Positions 26,043 through 33,895 of a stretch of 35,376 nucleotides of DNA are shown here, one piece after another. The DNA comes from Microcystis novacekii Mn_MB_F_20050700_S1 (GTDB lineage: Bacteria > Cyanobacteriota > Cyanobacteriia > Cyanobacteriales > Microcystaceae), in NCBI GenBank assembly GCA_007096045.1, contig SFAU01000168.1:1-35376 (forward strand), read 5' to 3'. Numbering within the stretch: position 1 is the first letter of the stretch; each line of letters opens with the position of its first letter. The translations under genes and the position numbers were made by a program. Below the pieces are notes generated by a model. It did no database searches. It was given only the letters and a program-made list of their open reading frames with translations, and was not told the DNA's origin.

Positions 26043-27197
26043 ATGCTCCCATCTAACGAGCCACTGACTGCTTTAGGGAGAGAGGCGACAACGCCTCTCT
26101 CCATTCAACTTTTGCTATTTGTTGATGACCGTCCCAGTTCTCAAGAAATTATCCGTCAAATTCAGTCCTATCTCCAGTCTTTGAAGTCTGATTACCCGAT
26201 TGACCTACAAATCATCGAAATTCGGCAGCAACCTCATTTAGTCGAACATTTTCGCCTTGTAGCTACCCCTGCCTTGGTCAAAATTGCCCCCGGCCCCCGT
26301 CATACCCTCGCGGGCAGTAATCTGGTGGAACAGTTTAAAAAATGGTTGGTACGCTGGCAAAAAGCGATTAAAGAGGAGGTCAAAAATCATCACGCTGAGG
26401 ATGCACAACGTCAAGAGGTGGAACATTCGGGCGAACTCATCCGCATCGCCGATGAGGTTTTTCGTCTTAAACAGGAAAAGGAAGAATTATTAGAACAATT
26501 AAAATTTAAAGACCAAATTTTGGCTATGTTAGCCCACGATTTACGCAGTCCTCTCACCGCTGCTTCCATCGCTGTGGAAACCCTAGAATTAGCCTATCAT
26601 CAACCAGATACGGAGCGCAGTCTGCAATTACGAGAACAACTGCATCAACAGGCCCGCAAACAGTTCCGGATTATGAACCGTTTGATTACGGATATTCTAC
26701 AAGCTTCTAAGAGCATGGCGGCGCAATTCACTCTCCACCAGAGCAAATTTGATCTGCAAGCTCTTTGTCAGGAAATTTTGTCTCAATTTACCGATACTTT
26801 TCAGGAAAAGACTTTAATTCTCCAAAGCGATATCCCCCAAGATCTGCCCCCCGTCTATGCTGATGAGGAGTTAATCCGACAGGTGATTATTAATCTCCTG
26901 GAGAATGGCATCAAATATACCCCCGCTGGCGGCGCAATTACCCTTTCTGTCCTCCATCGTACTACTCAAAAAGTACAGGTGAGCATCAGTGATACCGGCC
27001 CGGGCATTCCCGAAGAAAAACAAGAGCATATTTTTGAGGGTCATGTGCGTCTCAAACGGGATGAGGGTAAAGAAGGTTATGGCATCGGTTTATCGGTCTG
27101 TCGCAAGATTATTCGCGCCCACTACGGTCAAATTTGGGTGGATAGTGTCCCTGACCAGGGCAGTAGTTTTCACTTCACTCTGCCAGTTTATCGCTAA
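26043..27197 (+). CDS. sasA: clock-associated sensor histidine kinase SasA
   Basis: This 384-residue kinase carries timing information from the KaiC oscillator to the response regulator RpaA. The N-terminal about 100 residues (IQLLLFVDDRPSSQEIIRQIQSYL... VATPALVKIAPGP) form the KaiB-like, thioredoxin-fold sensory domain that docks on KaiC. A coiled-coil linker follows. The HisKA motif LAHDLRSPLT places the phospho-accepting histidine at H165. The HATPase domain shows the N box (INLLENGIKYTP), the G1 box SDTGPGIP and the GYGIGLSVCRKI G2 box. There is no transmembrane segment, as expected. kaiABC and rpaA are not in the window. The 3' end overlaps the convergent hydrolase by 23 bases. Confidence 0.95.
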   Translation: MLPSNEPLTALGREATTPLSIQLLLFVDDRPSSQEIIRQIQSYLQSLKSDYPIDLQIIEIRQQPHLVEHFRLVATPALVKIAPGPRHTLAGSNLVEQFKKWLVRWQKAIKEEVKNHHAEDAQRQEVEHSGELIRIADEVFRLKQEKEELLEQLKFKDQILAMLAHDLRSPLTAASIAVETLELAYHQPDTERSLQLREQLHQQARKQFRIMNRLITDILQASKSMAAQFTLHQSKFDLQALCQEILSQFTDTFQEKTLILQSDIPQDLPPVYADEELIRQVIINLLENGIKYTPAGGAITLSVLHRTTQKVQVSISDTGPGIPEEKQEHIFEGHVRLKRDEGKEGYGIGLSVCRKIIRAHYGQIWVDSVPDQGSSFHFTLPVYR

Positions 27198-28002
27198 AAT
27201 GCTCCGCTAACCAATTATCAATGTCCCCTAAAACTAAGTCGGGGATTTCCCAGGGAAACAGATGGGCTGTATCCGGGTAACATTTCCACCCAGACAGTTT
27301 CAGGTTTTCGGCCGTTTCTTGGCTCGAGGCACTGGTAATATGGCGATCCTTTGCCCCCGCCAGAACTAAGCAGGGAATTGTGATTTTGTCAAGAGATTTT
27401 AAACAATTGTTACCTTTTTTTAAAGCCCGATTTAAAGCGCGATTAGCTGCTGGAGAAGTGCCTAAGTAGGCAGGAACAGCATCTTGAGCAAGATAGCGAT
27501 AGGTGATCGCTTGATGTTGTGAAAAAAGGTACTGAAACAGGGAACGACGAGCAAAAGTATCAATATTCCAACGCCATCCCGGTTTGATCTGATTGAGAAT
27601 TGCCGCTATCCCCGTCAAAACTAAATCTGTGGTGGTGATGGGAGGATGACTACCCCAAGGCCGCGCGGCCGAGGCCACCAGAATTAAACCGGGAAAGCGC
27701 TCCGGATGCCGCAATACTAATTCCAGGGCGATTATACCCCCCAAAGACCAACCGAGAATTAAACATTGCTGGATTTTTTGGCGATCGAGCAGCTCGATTA
27801 AATCCTCTAGATGTTCTTCTAGCTGAAAATCCCGGCGATAACGACTTTTACCGTAGCCGCGCAGATCCGGGGCCAGGGTTTGCCAGCGTTGGCAAAAATG
27901 ATCGGTAAATACAGACATACTATCCGCCGAACCGGGATGACCGTGCAGACAGAGAATCGGATAGCCATTACCTTTGATCTTAACGTTTAGAGCGATCGAC
28001 AT
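27175..28002 (-). CDS. alpha/beta hydrolase, intact catalytic triad
   Basis: This 275-residue serine hydrolase has the oxyanion loop LCLHGHPGSADS (18-28), the APDLRGYGKSR strand-turn, and the nucleophile elbow ILGWSLGGI with S86. The acid is D219 in LAGAKDRHI and the histidine H247 in YPDTAHLFPWEIP. A helical cap spans about 120-190. Substrate is not readable; esters of small acids are likely. A role like BioH in biotin synthesis is possible given general similarity and a bioB-bioY pair elsewhere in the window, but nothing in the sequence proves it. The start is followed upstream within five bases by heptad repeats, so its promoter is in or beyond them. Confidence 0.85.
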   Translation of the reverse strand: MSIALNVKIKGNGYPILCLHGHPGSADSMSVFTDHFCQRWQTLAPDLRGYGKSRYRRDFQLEEHLEDLIELLDRQKIQQCLILGWSLGGIIALELVLRHPERFPGLILVASAARPWGSHPPITTTDLVLTGIAAILNQIKPGWRWNIDTFARRSLFQYLFSQHQAITYRYLAQDAVPAYLGTSPAANRALNRALKKGNNCLKSLDKITIPCLVLAGAKDRHITSASSQETAENLKLSGWKCYPDTAHLFPWEIPDLVLGDIDNWLAEHFSDKLAE

Positions 28003-28006
28003 TGAG

Positions 28007-28163
28007 CAGTTATCAGTTATCAGTTATCAGTTATCAGTTACCAGTTATCAGTTATCAGATTTGAGTTTTAAGTGAGCAGTATGTATTAAGCGAGCAGTAT
28101 TAAATAGCAGTTTCCTACTGTCTTTTCGCTGTTCACTGTTTACTATTTACTGATCACTGATTA
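28007..28163. repeat. heptad (STRR) repeat arrays upstream of rnpB
   Basis: Seven heptads of cagttat (one cagttac) run from 28007 to 28055. Five of the complementary type (ctgttca, ctgttta, ctattta, ctgatca, ctgatta) run from 28129 to 28163. The two arrays are inverted relative to each other and could pair imperfectly. The same heptad family recurs inside rnpB, after rnpB, and at 31163 and 33671. Confidence 0.85.
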
Positions 28164-28214
28164 TTGACTAGGATATATGAGCGATCGAGTCTCTGGTATG
28201 TCAAACTAGAGAAT

Positions 28215-28689
28215 AGGAGAGAGTTGGTCTAGAGGTTGCGGGGTCATTTGATCAATGATTCCGAGGAAAGTCCGAACTCCCGAAAGACCACACTTGCTGG
28301 ATAACGTCCAGTGCGCGCGAGCGTGAGGATAGTGCCACAGAAAAATACCGCCCCCTTTTTTCAGTGATCAGTAAACAGTAACGAAAGTAAATTTACTGAT
28401 AACTAATAACTTTCCACTGATAACTGATAACTGATAACTGATTGGGGGTAAGGGTGCAAAGGTGCGGTAAGAGCGCACCAGCAGTATCGACAGGTACTGG
28501 CTCGGTAAACCCCGGTGGGGAGCAAGGTGGAGGGACAAAGGTTGGTCTTTTTCCTGTCCCGTTTTTAGGAACCGCTTGAGGTAATTGGTAACAATTATCC
28601 CAGATAGATAACCTCTATTCCAACAAAGGTAAAAGCGATTTTACTGCTGTTGGGAAATACAGAATTCGGCTTATGTCTGACTCTCTCCT
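28215..28689 (+). ncRNA. rnpB: RNase P RNA (type A, cyanobacterial) with expanded P12
   Basis: This is the catalytic RNA that matures tRNA 5' ends. Both ends pair to form helix P1: aggagagagt (28215-28224) with actctctcct (28680-28689). The core motifs are gaggaaagtcc (5' half of P4), cagtgc..., gtgccacagaaa with taccgcc (J11/12 region), ggtaagggtgcaaaggtgcgg, the long agcgcaccagcag hairpin, and ggtaaacccc. The 3' half has agatagataacc and attcggcttatg. Helix P12 is enlarged by about 80 bases of heptad repeat. Length is about 475 bases against about 380-460 for typical relatives. The gene precedes rnc. No distinct terminator is visible. Confidence 0.95.
28362..28442. repeat. heptad-repeat extension inside rnpB helix P12
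   Basis: Heptads cagtgat, cagtaaa and cagtaac on the left are complementary to the ctgataa-type heptads on the right (seven of them, one ctaataa). The extension can therefore fold as a long hairpin on top of the ccccc/ggggg stem base. The repeat unit is the same family as the arrays outside the gene. Confidence 0.85.
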
Positions 28690-28769
28690 TTATCAGTTAT
28701 CACTGATCACTGATCAGGAGATTATTTTTATTTATTCTCCCCCCGCAACGCGCACGAAGTGGTCTCCCC

Positions 28770-28889
28770 ACACCCTACACCCTACACCCTACACCCCACA
28801 CCCTACACCCTACACCCTACACCCCACACCCCACACCCCACACCCTACACCCCACTTCCCCATCCCCCATCCCCCATCCCCCATCCCCC
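28770..28889. repeat. C-rich heptad repeats in front of rnc
   Basis: About a dozen tandem acaccct/acacccc units are followed by four or five atccccc units. The frame through them is open and joins rnc, giving a Pro/His/Thr-rich peptide that is not part of RNase III. They occupy most of the 214-base space between rnpB and the rnc start. Confidence 0.85.
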
Positions 28890-28903
28890 GTCTTCCCGAT
28901 CCA

Positions 28904-29608
28904 ATGTCCTTAAGTGATCCGCGTCGCCAAAAACAATTAAAAACCCTAGTGGAAAAGTTAGGTTTATCGGCTGATGTCCCCGTTAGGTGGGATTTATTAG
29001 ATTTGGCCCTAACTCATCCCAGTGTTTCCCGTGATAAGAATTATGAACAATTGGAATTTGTGGGCGATTCTGTGGTAAGACTCGTGGCGGCGGAGGTATT
29101 GTTAGAAACCTATCCGGAGGCGCTCGTGGGAGAATTTGCCGCCCTGCGATCGATGATGGTTAGCGATCGCACTCTGGCGGAATTTGCGGATCGCTACGGT
29201 TTCGAGCGTTATTTGTTGGTGTCAAGTAGTACGAGTATCGATCAAGCGGGGCAAATTTCCCGACTAGCAGATGCTTTTGAGGCGGTCTTGGGAGCATTAT
29301 ATCTTAGTACACAGACAATGATTTTAGTGCGTTCTTGGTTAGATGAACCACTAAGGGAAAAAGCGGCCGAAATTCGTCGAGATCCGGCCCGGCAGAATTA
29401 TAAGGATGCCTTGCAAGAGTGGACACAAGCAACATACAAAAAACTACCGCAATATTTAGTCAAAGAAATCAATGGTTTAGATCAAGAACGTTTTTGTGCG
29501 GAAGTGTGGTTAAATGAGCAGAAATTAGGAGTGGGAACTGGCAGAAGCAAAAAAGCAGCGGAACAGGCAGCGGCTAAATCGGCTTTTCTAGAAGTGGTTA
29601 AAGGCTAA
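28904..29608 (+). CDS. rnc: ribonuclease III
   Basis: This 234-residue double-strand RNA endonuclease acts in rRNA and mRNA processing. The nuclease signature is NYEQLEFVGDSVVRLVAAEVL with its catalytic Glu and Asp, and the second acidic set is in RLADAFEAVLGALYL. A dsRNA-binding domain (NYKDALQEWTQATYKKLPQYLVKE... AEQAAAKSAFLEVV) completes it. The frame is open back to 28673, but that would begin inside rnpB and run through tandem repeats. I chose the ATG at 28904, where conserved sequence (MSLSDPRRQKQLKTLVEKL) starts. No good ribosome binding site is seen before it. The position directly after rnpB is notable, as both products process RNA. Confidence 0.93.
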   Translation: MSLSDPRRQKQLKTLVEKLGLSADVPVRWDLLDLALTHPSVSRDKNYEQLEFVGDSVVRLVAAEVLLETYPEALVGEFAALRSMMVSDRTLAEFADRYGFERYLLVSSSTSIDQAGQISRLADAFEAVLGALYLSTQTMILVRSWLDEPLREKAAEIRRDPARQNYKDALQEWTQATYKKLPQYLVKEINGLDQERFCAEVWLNEQKLGVGTGRSKKAAEQAAAKSAFLEVVKG

Positions 29609-29624
29609 ATGCGGGCATTTTTGC

Positions 29625-30695
29625 CTAACGGACGAATTGCCAGAGGCGAATTTTAAAATCATAATTACCACTAGCCAAATACTGCCCATCGGGACTAAAA
29701 GCTAGGGATTCCACCCAGTCGGAATTATTATCAAACCAGGCCAACTGTTTACCCGTGGTCACATCCCATAAACGCACACCGTCATTACTGGCACTAGCGA
29801 GAATTTGTCCGTTAGGATGGAGTGCCAGGGAACGAATTCGGGCCGTATGACCGATGAGGGTAAATAATAACTTATTATTGCTCGTATCCCAGATTTTAAT
29901 CGTGCGGTCTAAACTACCCGTAATTAAATTTTTACCGTCGGGAGTGTATAAAAGCTTGCTAACCGCTTGGGGATGGGCGGAAAATTTCGATAAAAATTTG
30001 CCCTCGCGGATGTCCCAAAAATGTACCTCACCATTTTCATGACCACTAGCCAGGGTGACACCATCGGATTTCATTCCTAGGGAATAAACAAAATTACCCA
30101 CCCAATTTAAACGATAGAGGGGACGGCGGGGGGGTTGCACTGTCCAGAGGCGAATTCCTTCCAAACCACCACTAATTAACGTTTTACCATCGGGAGTAAC
30201 GGTGAGGGCGAGGACAGTATTACCGTGTTCGAGGGCAATTCCTAAATACTTGCCTTCCACCAGATTCCAAAAATTAATGGAACCATCTAAACCGCTACTA
30301 ACTAATAATCTTTCGTTGGGACTAATGGCTAAAGCTTTGACGCTGGTTCTTTGGGCGCGAGTTTGGGAAACTTTTTGCCCTGTTTTTACTGACCAAATTC
30401 TCAGGAGAGGATCCGTATCACTACCACCAGCGAGAACAAATTGGTTATCGGGGCTGAAAATCAGCGCATTAGGGGTGGATTGTTGCCCTTCTAAGGTTTT
30501 AGCGAGGGTAAGTCTGCCTAAACCTTCTACTAGGATAGTTTCTGGGGTTTTTTCGCCACTTGCAGCCGCGGGTTTAGGGGGGGCAATGGGATTTTGGGCC
30601 TGACTAAGCTGATGTTGCCCGATTGTCAGCGCGGTTAGGACAGTGACCACAATTGCCCCGACAAGTTTCTCCCCACCCATAAATCGGAATTTCAT
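29625..30695 (-). CDS. exported WD40-repeat beta-propeller protein
   Basis: This 356-residue protein begins with a signal-peptide-like helix (LVGAIVVTVLTALTI) and a Pro/Ala-rich linker. Seven WD40 repeats from about residue 75 to the end make one complete propeller. Readable blade ends are LLRIWSV, SINFWNL, GIRLWTV, EVHFWDI, TIKIWDT, GVRLWDV and KIRLWQF. Such propellers bind other proteins; the partner is unknown. No kinase or protease domain is fused. Its location outside the cytoplasm is inferred from the signal peptide. It is convergent with rnc, 16 bases between stops. Confidence 0.87.
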   Translation of the reverse strand: MKFRFMGGEKLVGAIVVTVLTALTIGQHQLSQAQNPIAPPKPAAASGEKTPETILVEGLGRLTLAKTLEGQQSTPNALIFSPDNQFVLAGGSDTDPLLRIWSVKTGQKVSQTRAQRTSVKALAISPNERLLVSSGLDGSINFWNLVEGKYLGIALEHGNTVLALTVTPDGKTLISGGLEGIRLWTVQPPRRPLYRLNWVGNFVYSLGMKSDGVTLASGHENGEVHFWDIREGKFLSKFSAHPQAVSKLLYTPDGKNLITGSLDRTIKIWDTSNNKLLFTLIGHTARIRSLALHPNGQILASASNDGVRLWDVTTGKQLAWFDNNSDWVESLAFSPDGQYLASGNYDFKIRLWQFVR

Positions 30696-30782
30696 AAATT
30701 TACTTGAATATTAACAAATGAACGGTGCTATAGATTCTAGCCTTTGAGGGGATTGATTGCCAAGCAAGGTGAGATTTTTGAG

Positions 30783-31076
30783 CTAAGAAGGTCGATTTTT
30801 TTCGTTTTTCAGGGTTGGTAAAGCTACTTGACCCGATTGGGGCGGTAAATAATATCTCGCTGCTTCTTCTTTGTTGATTTGCTCGGTTTTTTGGCCCTGT
30901 TGCCACCGGGCGAAGATAGCGCTCGCCATAATCGTTGCCCCTAAAGATAGCAGTGTCCATCTTTGTCCTACAACCCCGATGATGACATCTACTGCCGCTA
31001 CGGTAAAGATAAAGCTAGTTATTGGTTCTTGACGGTAAGCTTTCTTGAGAAAACGCGGCCAGAGGAGATTACTCAT
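30783..31076 (-). CDS. small membrane protein of unknown function
   Basis: This 97-residue protein has a basic start (RFLKKAYRQEP), two hydrophobic segments (FIFTVAAVDVIIGVVG and LLSLGATIMASAIFA) joined by a short turn, and a soluble, Gln/Pro-rich tail (YYLPPQSGQVALPTL). It lies 87 bases upstream of the WD40 gene on the same strand and may share its transcript. I recognise it only as cyanobacterial-looking; no domain name applies. Confidence 0.65.
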   Translation of the reverse strand: MSNLLWPRFLKKAYRQEPITSFIFTVAAVDVIIGVVGQRWTLLSLGATIMASAIFARWQQGQKTEQINKEEAARYYLPPQSGQVALPTLKNEKNRPS

Positions 31077-31162
31077 TTTATCTATTATTTCTACGGTTTC
31101 GATAATTCCAGCTTATCCTATCATCCTAAAAAATGTTGTCGATCGGGTGATGGGGGGTTTTT

Positions 31163-31204
31163 CAGTGAGCAGTAATCAGTAAACAGTGAACAGTAATCAG
31201 TAAA
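31163..31204. repeat. heptad repeat, six units
   Basis: Six units cagtgag, cagtaat, cagtaaa, cagtgaa, cagtaat, cagtaaa stand in the 351-base intergenic space between the small membrane protein and the GH57 gene. They belong to the same family as the arrays around rnpB. The rest of the gap holds the hairpin described separately. Confidence 0.85.
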
Positions 31205-31350
31205 GCCGAATAATATTAGAGATTCTACTGCTGAACTGCCAATAATCACCCCCAGAGGAGCCAATCCTTTAACAAAGACAAAGAGAAGATACCCCCTCAA
31301 AACCAGTTGATAGGATTATGGTAGTGACCGAAATCAACTTTTAAGAATCT

Positions 31351-31404
31351 ATAATAGGCTTTATTGTCCATTATTATCTAAATAACGGACAAAAAGCCTG
31401 TTAT
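31351..31404. promoter_or_regulatory. long hairpin in the promoter region of the GH57 gene
   Basis: The left arm (aggctttattgtcc, then ttatt) and right arm (aataa, then ggacaaaaagcct) pair over about 22 positions with one bulge and one mismatch, leaving a five-base loop. It ends 23 bases before the start codon. TATAAT at 31350-31355 overlaps the left arm, so the palindrome may work as DNA around the promoter rather than as a full RNA hairpin. Confidence 0.55.
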
Positions 31405-31427
31405 ATGCACTTTTTCTCGGTATTATC

Positions 31428-33668
31428 ATGACCTATCCTCTCTACGTCGCTTTTATTTGGCATCAACACCAACCCCTTTACAAATCCTGTCAAACTCGCG
31501 CGGATGCTTCGGGACAATATCGCTTACCCTGGGTGCGACTGCATGGAGTGAAAGATTATCTCGATTTAATCTTAATTCTAGAACGTTACCCGAAATTACA
31601 CCAAACTGTCAACCTTGTCCCCTCTTTAATCCTGCAATTAGAGGATTACGTCAACGGACTAGCTATAGACCCCTATCTTGCTCTCACCGTCACCCCAGAA
31701 GCGCAATTAACCCTAGCACAAAAACACTTTATCCTCGAACACTTTTTCGATGCTAACCATCGTACCCTGATCGATCCGCACCCCCGTTACGCCCAATTAT
31801 ACGCACAGCGTCAAGAAAACGGTCATAGTTGGTGTATTAGCCATTGGCATCTTCAAGATTATAGCGATCTCTTAGCTTGGCATAACCTCGCTTGGATTGA
31901 TCCTATCTTTCACAGTGACCCAGAAATCGCTACTTGGTTAGAACAGGGAAAAAACTTCACTTTAAGCGATCGCCAGCGAATTATCTCCAAACAGCGTCAA
32001 ATTCTGCGTCGTATCTTGCCGCAACATCGGTTAATGCAGGAAACTGGACAACTAGAAATCATTACCAGTCCCTACACCCATCCGATTTTACCCCTGCTGG
32101 CCAACTCGGAAGCCGGCCGGGTAGCGGTGCCGAATATGACCCTTCCTCGCCAATATTTCCGCTATCCTGAAGATATTTACCGCCATCTCCGGAAAGCTTG
32201 GCAAATCTATATCGATCGCTTTGATAAACAACCTCGAGGACTTTGGCCCTCGGAACAATCCGTTAGTCCCGCAATTCTCCCCGCTGTCGCTAAACAGGGT
32301 TTTCAGTGGTTGTGTTCCGATGAGGGGGTGTTAGGTTGGTCCCTGGGACATTACTTTCATCGCGACGAAAAAGGCAATATTAGCGAACCAGAATTGCTTT
32401 ATCGTCCCTACCTTCTGGAAACTAGCAACGGCAATTTATCCATGGTTTTCCGCGATCATCGTCTCTCAGATCTGATCGGATTTAGCTATAGTGGCATGAA
32501 AGCGCAAGAGGCCGCTACAGACTTAGTTAAACACCTAGAAGCGATCGCCGAACAACTAAAAACCAACACCGAAACCACGACCCTAGAAAAACCCTGGTTA
32601 GTTACCATTGCGCTAGATGGCGAAAACTGTTGGGAAAACTATCATCAAGACGGTTTACCCTTCCTAGAGAACCTTTATCAACTTTTAAGCGACCATAAAG
32701 AGATCGAATTAGTCACAGTTTCCGAATATCTCGATCGCTTTCCCGCTAAGGCAAAAATTCCTGTCCATAAACTTCATAGCGGCTCTTGGATCGATGCCAA
32801 TTTTACCACTTGGATCGGCGATCCCGCTAAAAATAAAGCTTGGGAATATCTAATTTTAGCCCGTCAAACCCTCGCTAATCACCCGGAAGCGACGGAAGAT
32901 AATAACCCCGATGCGTGGGAAGCATTGTATGCAGCGGAGGGTTCCGATTGGTTTTGGTGGTTTGGTTATGGCCATTCCTCCAATCATGACGCAATTTTTG
33001 ACCAACTTTTCCGCGAACACCTAATCGCTCTTTATCAAGCTTTAAATGAGCCAATTCCCTCCTATTTGCTCGAACCGGTGGAAGAACACGGGGATAAACA
33101 AAGTAATCGTCCTGAGGCTTTCATTCACCCCATTATCGACGGTTTTGGAGACGAACAGGATTGGGATAAAGCTGGACGGATCGAAATTGGCGGCGCCAGT
33201 GGTACGATGCACCGGGCTTCGTTAGTACAAAGGCTCTTTTTCGGTTGGGATCACCTCAATTTTTATCTGCGTTTCGATTGGAAACCGGGGGCAGAATTAG
33301 GCAAAGATATCCCGCCTGAAGTGCATTTATATTGGTATTATGATGAAGTGCATCGTCTGCAAAGTCCAATTCCCCTAGCAGATATTCCCCCTCGATCGCC
33401 CCTCGATTACGGTTATCATCATCATCTAGGAGTTAATTTAATCACGGAATTTACTTGGTTAGAAGTAGCTCAAGAATATTTTACTTGGCAGCGAGTTCCT
33501 AGTAGTGCCAAAGCTTCTTTTAATCAATGTTTTGAAATTGCTGTCCCCTGGGAAGGATTACACATTGAACCCGATGATCGTCTCCATTTAATCGCAGTTT
33601 TAGCCAATCAAGGTCAATACTATGATTTCCTCCCCGTTGAAGAATTAATCTTCCTACAAAGACCTTAA
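31428..33668 (+). CDS. GH57 family glucan-active enzyme, long form
   Basis: This 746-residue GH57 protein has the N-terminal signature YVAFIWHQHQPLYKS. The nucleophile is E276 in GLWPSEQSVSP and the acid/base is D397 in VTIALDGENCWENY. It also has HSGSWIDANFTTWIGDPAKNKAWEYL and WFWWFGYGHSSNHDAIFDQLFR, typical of the amylopullulanase/alpha-amylase-like branch. A beta-rich C-terminal domain of about 170 residues (RPEAFIHPIIDGFGDEQDW... to the end) may bind glucan. The likely role is glycogen or maltodextrin breakdown or transfer; the exact activity cannot be read. There is no signal peptide, so it is cytoplasmic. It is preceded by the hairpin and followed by heptad repeats. Confidence 0.88.
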   Translation: MTYPLYVAFIWHQHQPLYKSCQTRADASGQYRLPWVRLHGVKDYLDLILILERYPKLHQTVNLVPSLILQLEDYVNGLAIDPYLALTVTPEAQLTLAQKHFILEHFFDANHRTLIDPHPRYAQLYAQRQENGHSWCISHWHLQDYSDLLAWHNLAWIDPIFHSDPEIATWLEQGKNFTLSDRQRIISKQRQILRRILPQHRLMQETGQLEIITSPYTHPILPLLANSEAGRVAVPNMTLPRQYFRYPEDIYRHLRKAWQIYIDRFDKQPRGLWPSEQSVSPAILPAVAKQGFQWLCSDEGVLGWSLGHYFHRDEKGNISEPELLYRPYLLETSNGNLSMVFRDHRLSDLIGFSYSGMKAQEAATDLVKHLEAIAEQLKTNTETTTLEKPWLVTIALDGENCWENYHQDGLPFLENLYQLLSDHKEIELVTVSEYLDRFPAKAKIPVHKLHSGSWIDANFTTWIGDPAKNKAWEYLILARQTLANHPEATEDNNPDAWEALYAAEGSDWFWWFGYGHSSNHDAIFDQLFREHLIALYQALNEPIPSYLLEPVEEHGDKQSNRPEAFIHPIIDGFGDEQDWDKAGRIEIGGASGTMHRASLVQRLFFGWDHLNFYLRFDWKPGAELGKDIPPEVHLYWYYDEVHRLQSPIPLADIPPRSPLDYGYHHHLGVNLITEFTWLEVAQEYFTWQRVPSSAKASFNQCFEIAVPWEGLHIEPDDRLHLIAVLANQGQYYDFLPVEELIFLQRP

Positions 33669-33670
33669 AT

Positions 33671-33726
33671 CAGTGATCAGTAATCAGTAATCAGTAATCA
33701 GTTTTTTAGTTATCAGCTATCAGCTA
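33671..33726. repeat. heptad repeats after the GH57 gene
   Basis: cagtgat plus three cagtaat units, a T run (gttttttag), and then two cagctat-type units follow the GH57 stop codon within three bases. The T run after the repeats could help termination, but no strong hairpin precedes it. Confidence 0.75.
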
Positions 33727-33731
33727 GAATC

Positions 33732-33824
33732 ATACTAAATCCGTTGAGCATAGGTTACATATCAGGATAGGCAAGAGGCAAAAGAGGAAATAGATAATCA
33801 GTCTTTAATAACCAGATTTAGTAT
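33732..33824. mobile_element. 93-bp MITE-like element
   Basis: Perfect 10-bp terminal inverted repeats (atactaaatc / gatttagtat) enclose a non-coding core. If the outermost TA is counted as target-site duplication, the ends are ctaaatc / gatttag, as expected for IS630/Tc1-mariner-type insertion. It lies between the convergent GH57 and HEAT genes and disturbs neither. Confidence 0.6.
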
Positions 33825-33895
33825 TAAACGCTATCCTTGGAGAAATGGATGCGGATCACTGGCAAATTCACCACATCTGTGCAGCGGGAAATTAG

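Noticed and set aside
28673-28903. Upstream extension of RNase III
   Set aside because: It would start inside rnpB and encode tandem repeats (Thr-Pro-His rich) unlike any RNase III N terminus.
30202-30603. 133-residue plus-strand frame
   Set aside because: It is a shadow of the WD40 gene, with composition dictated by that gene's codons.
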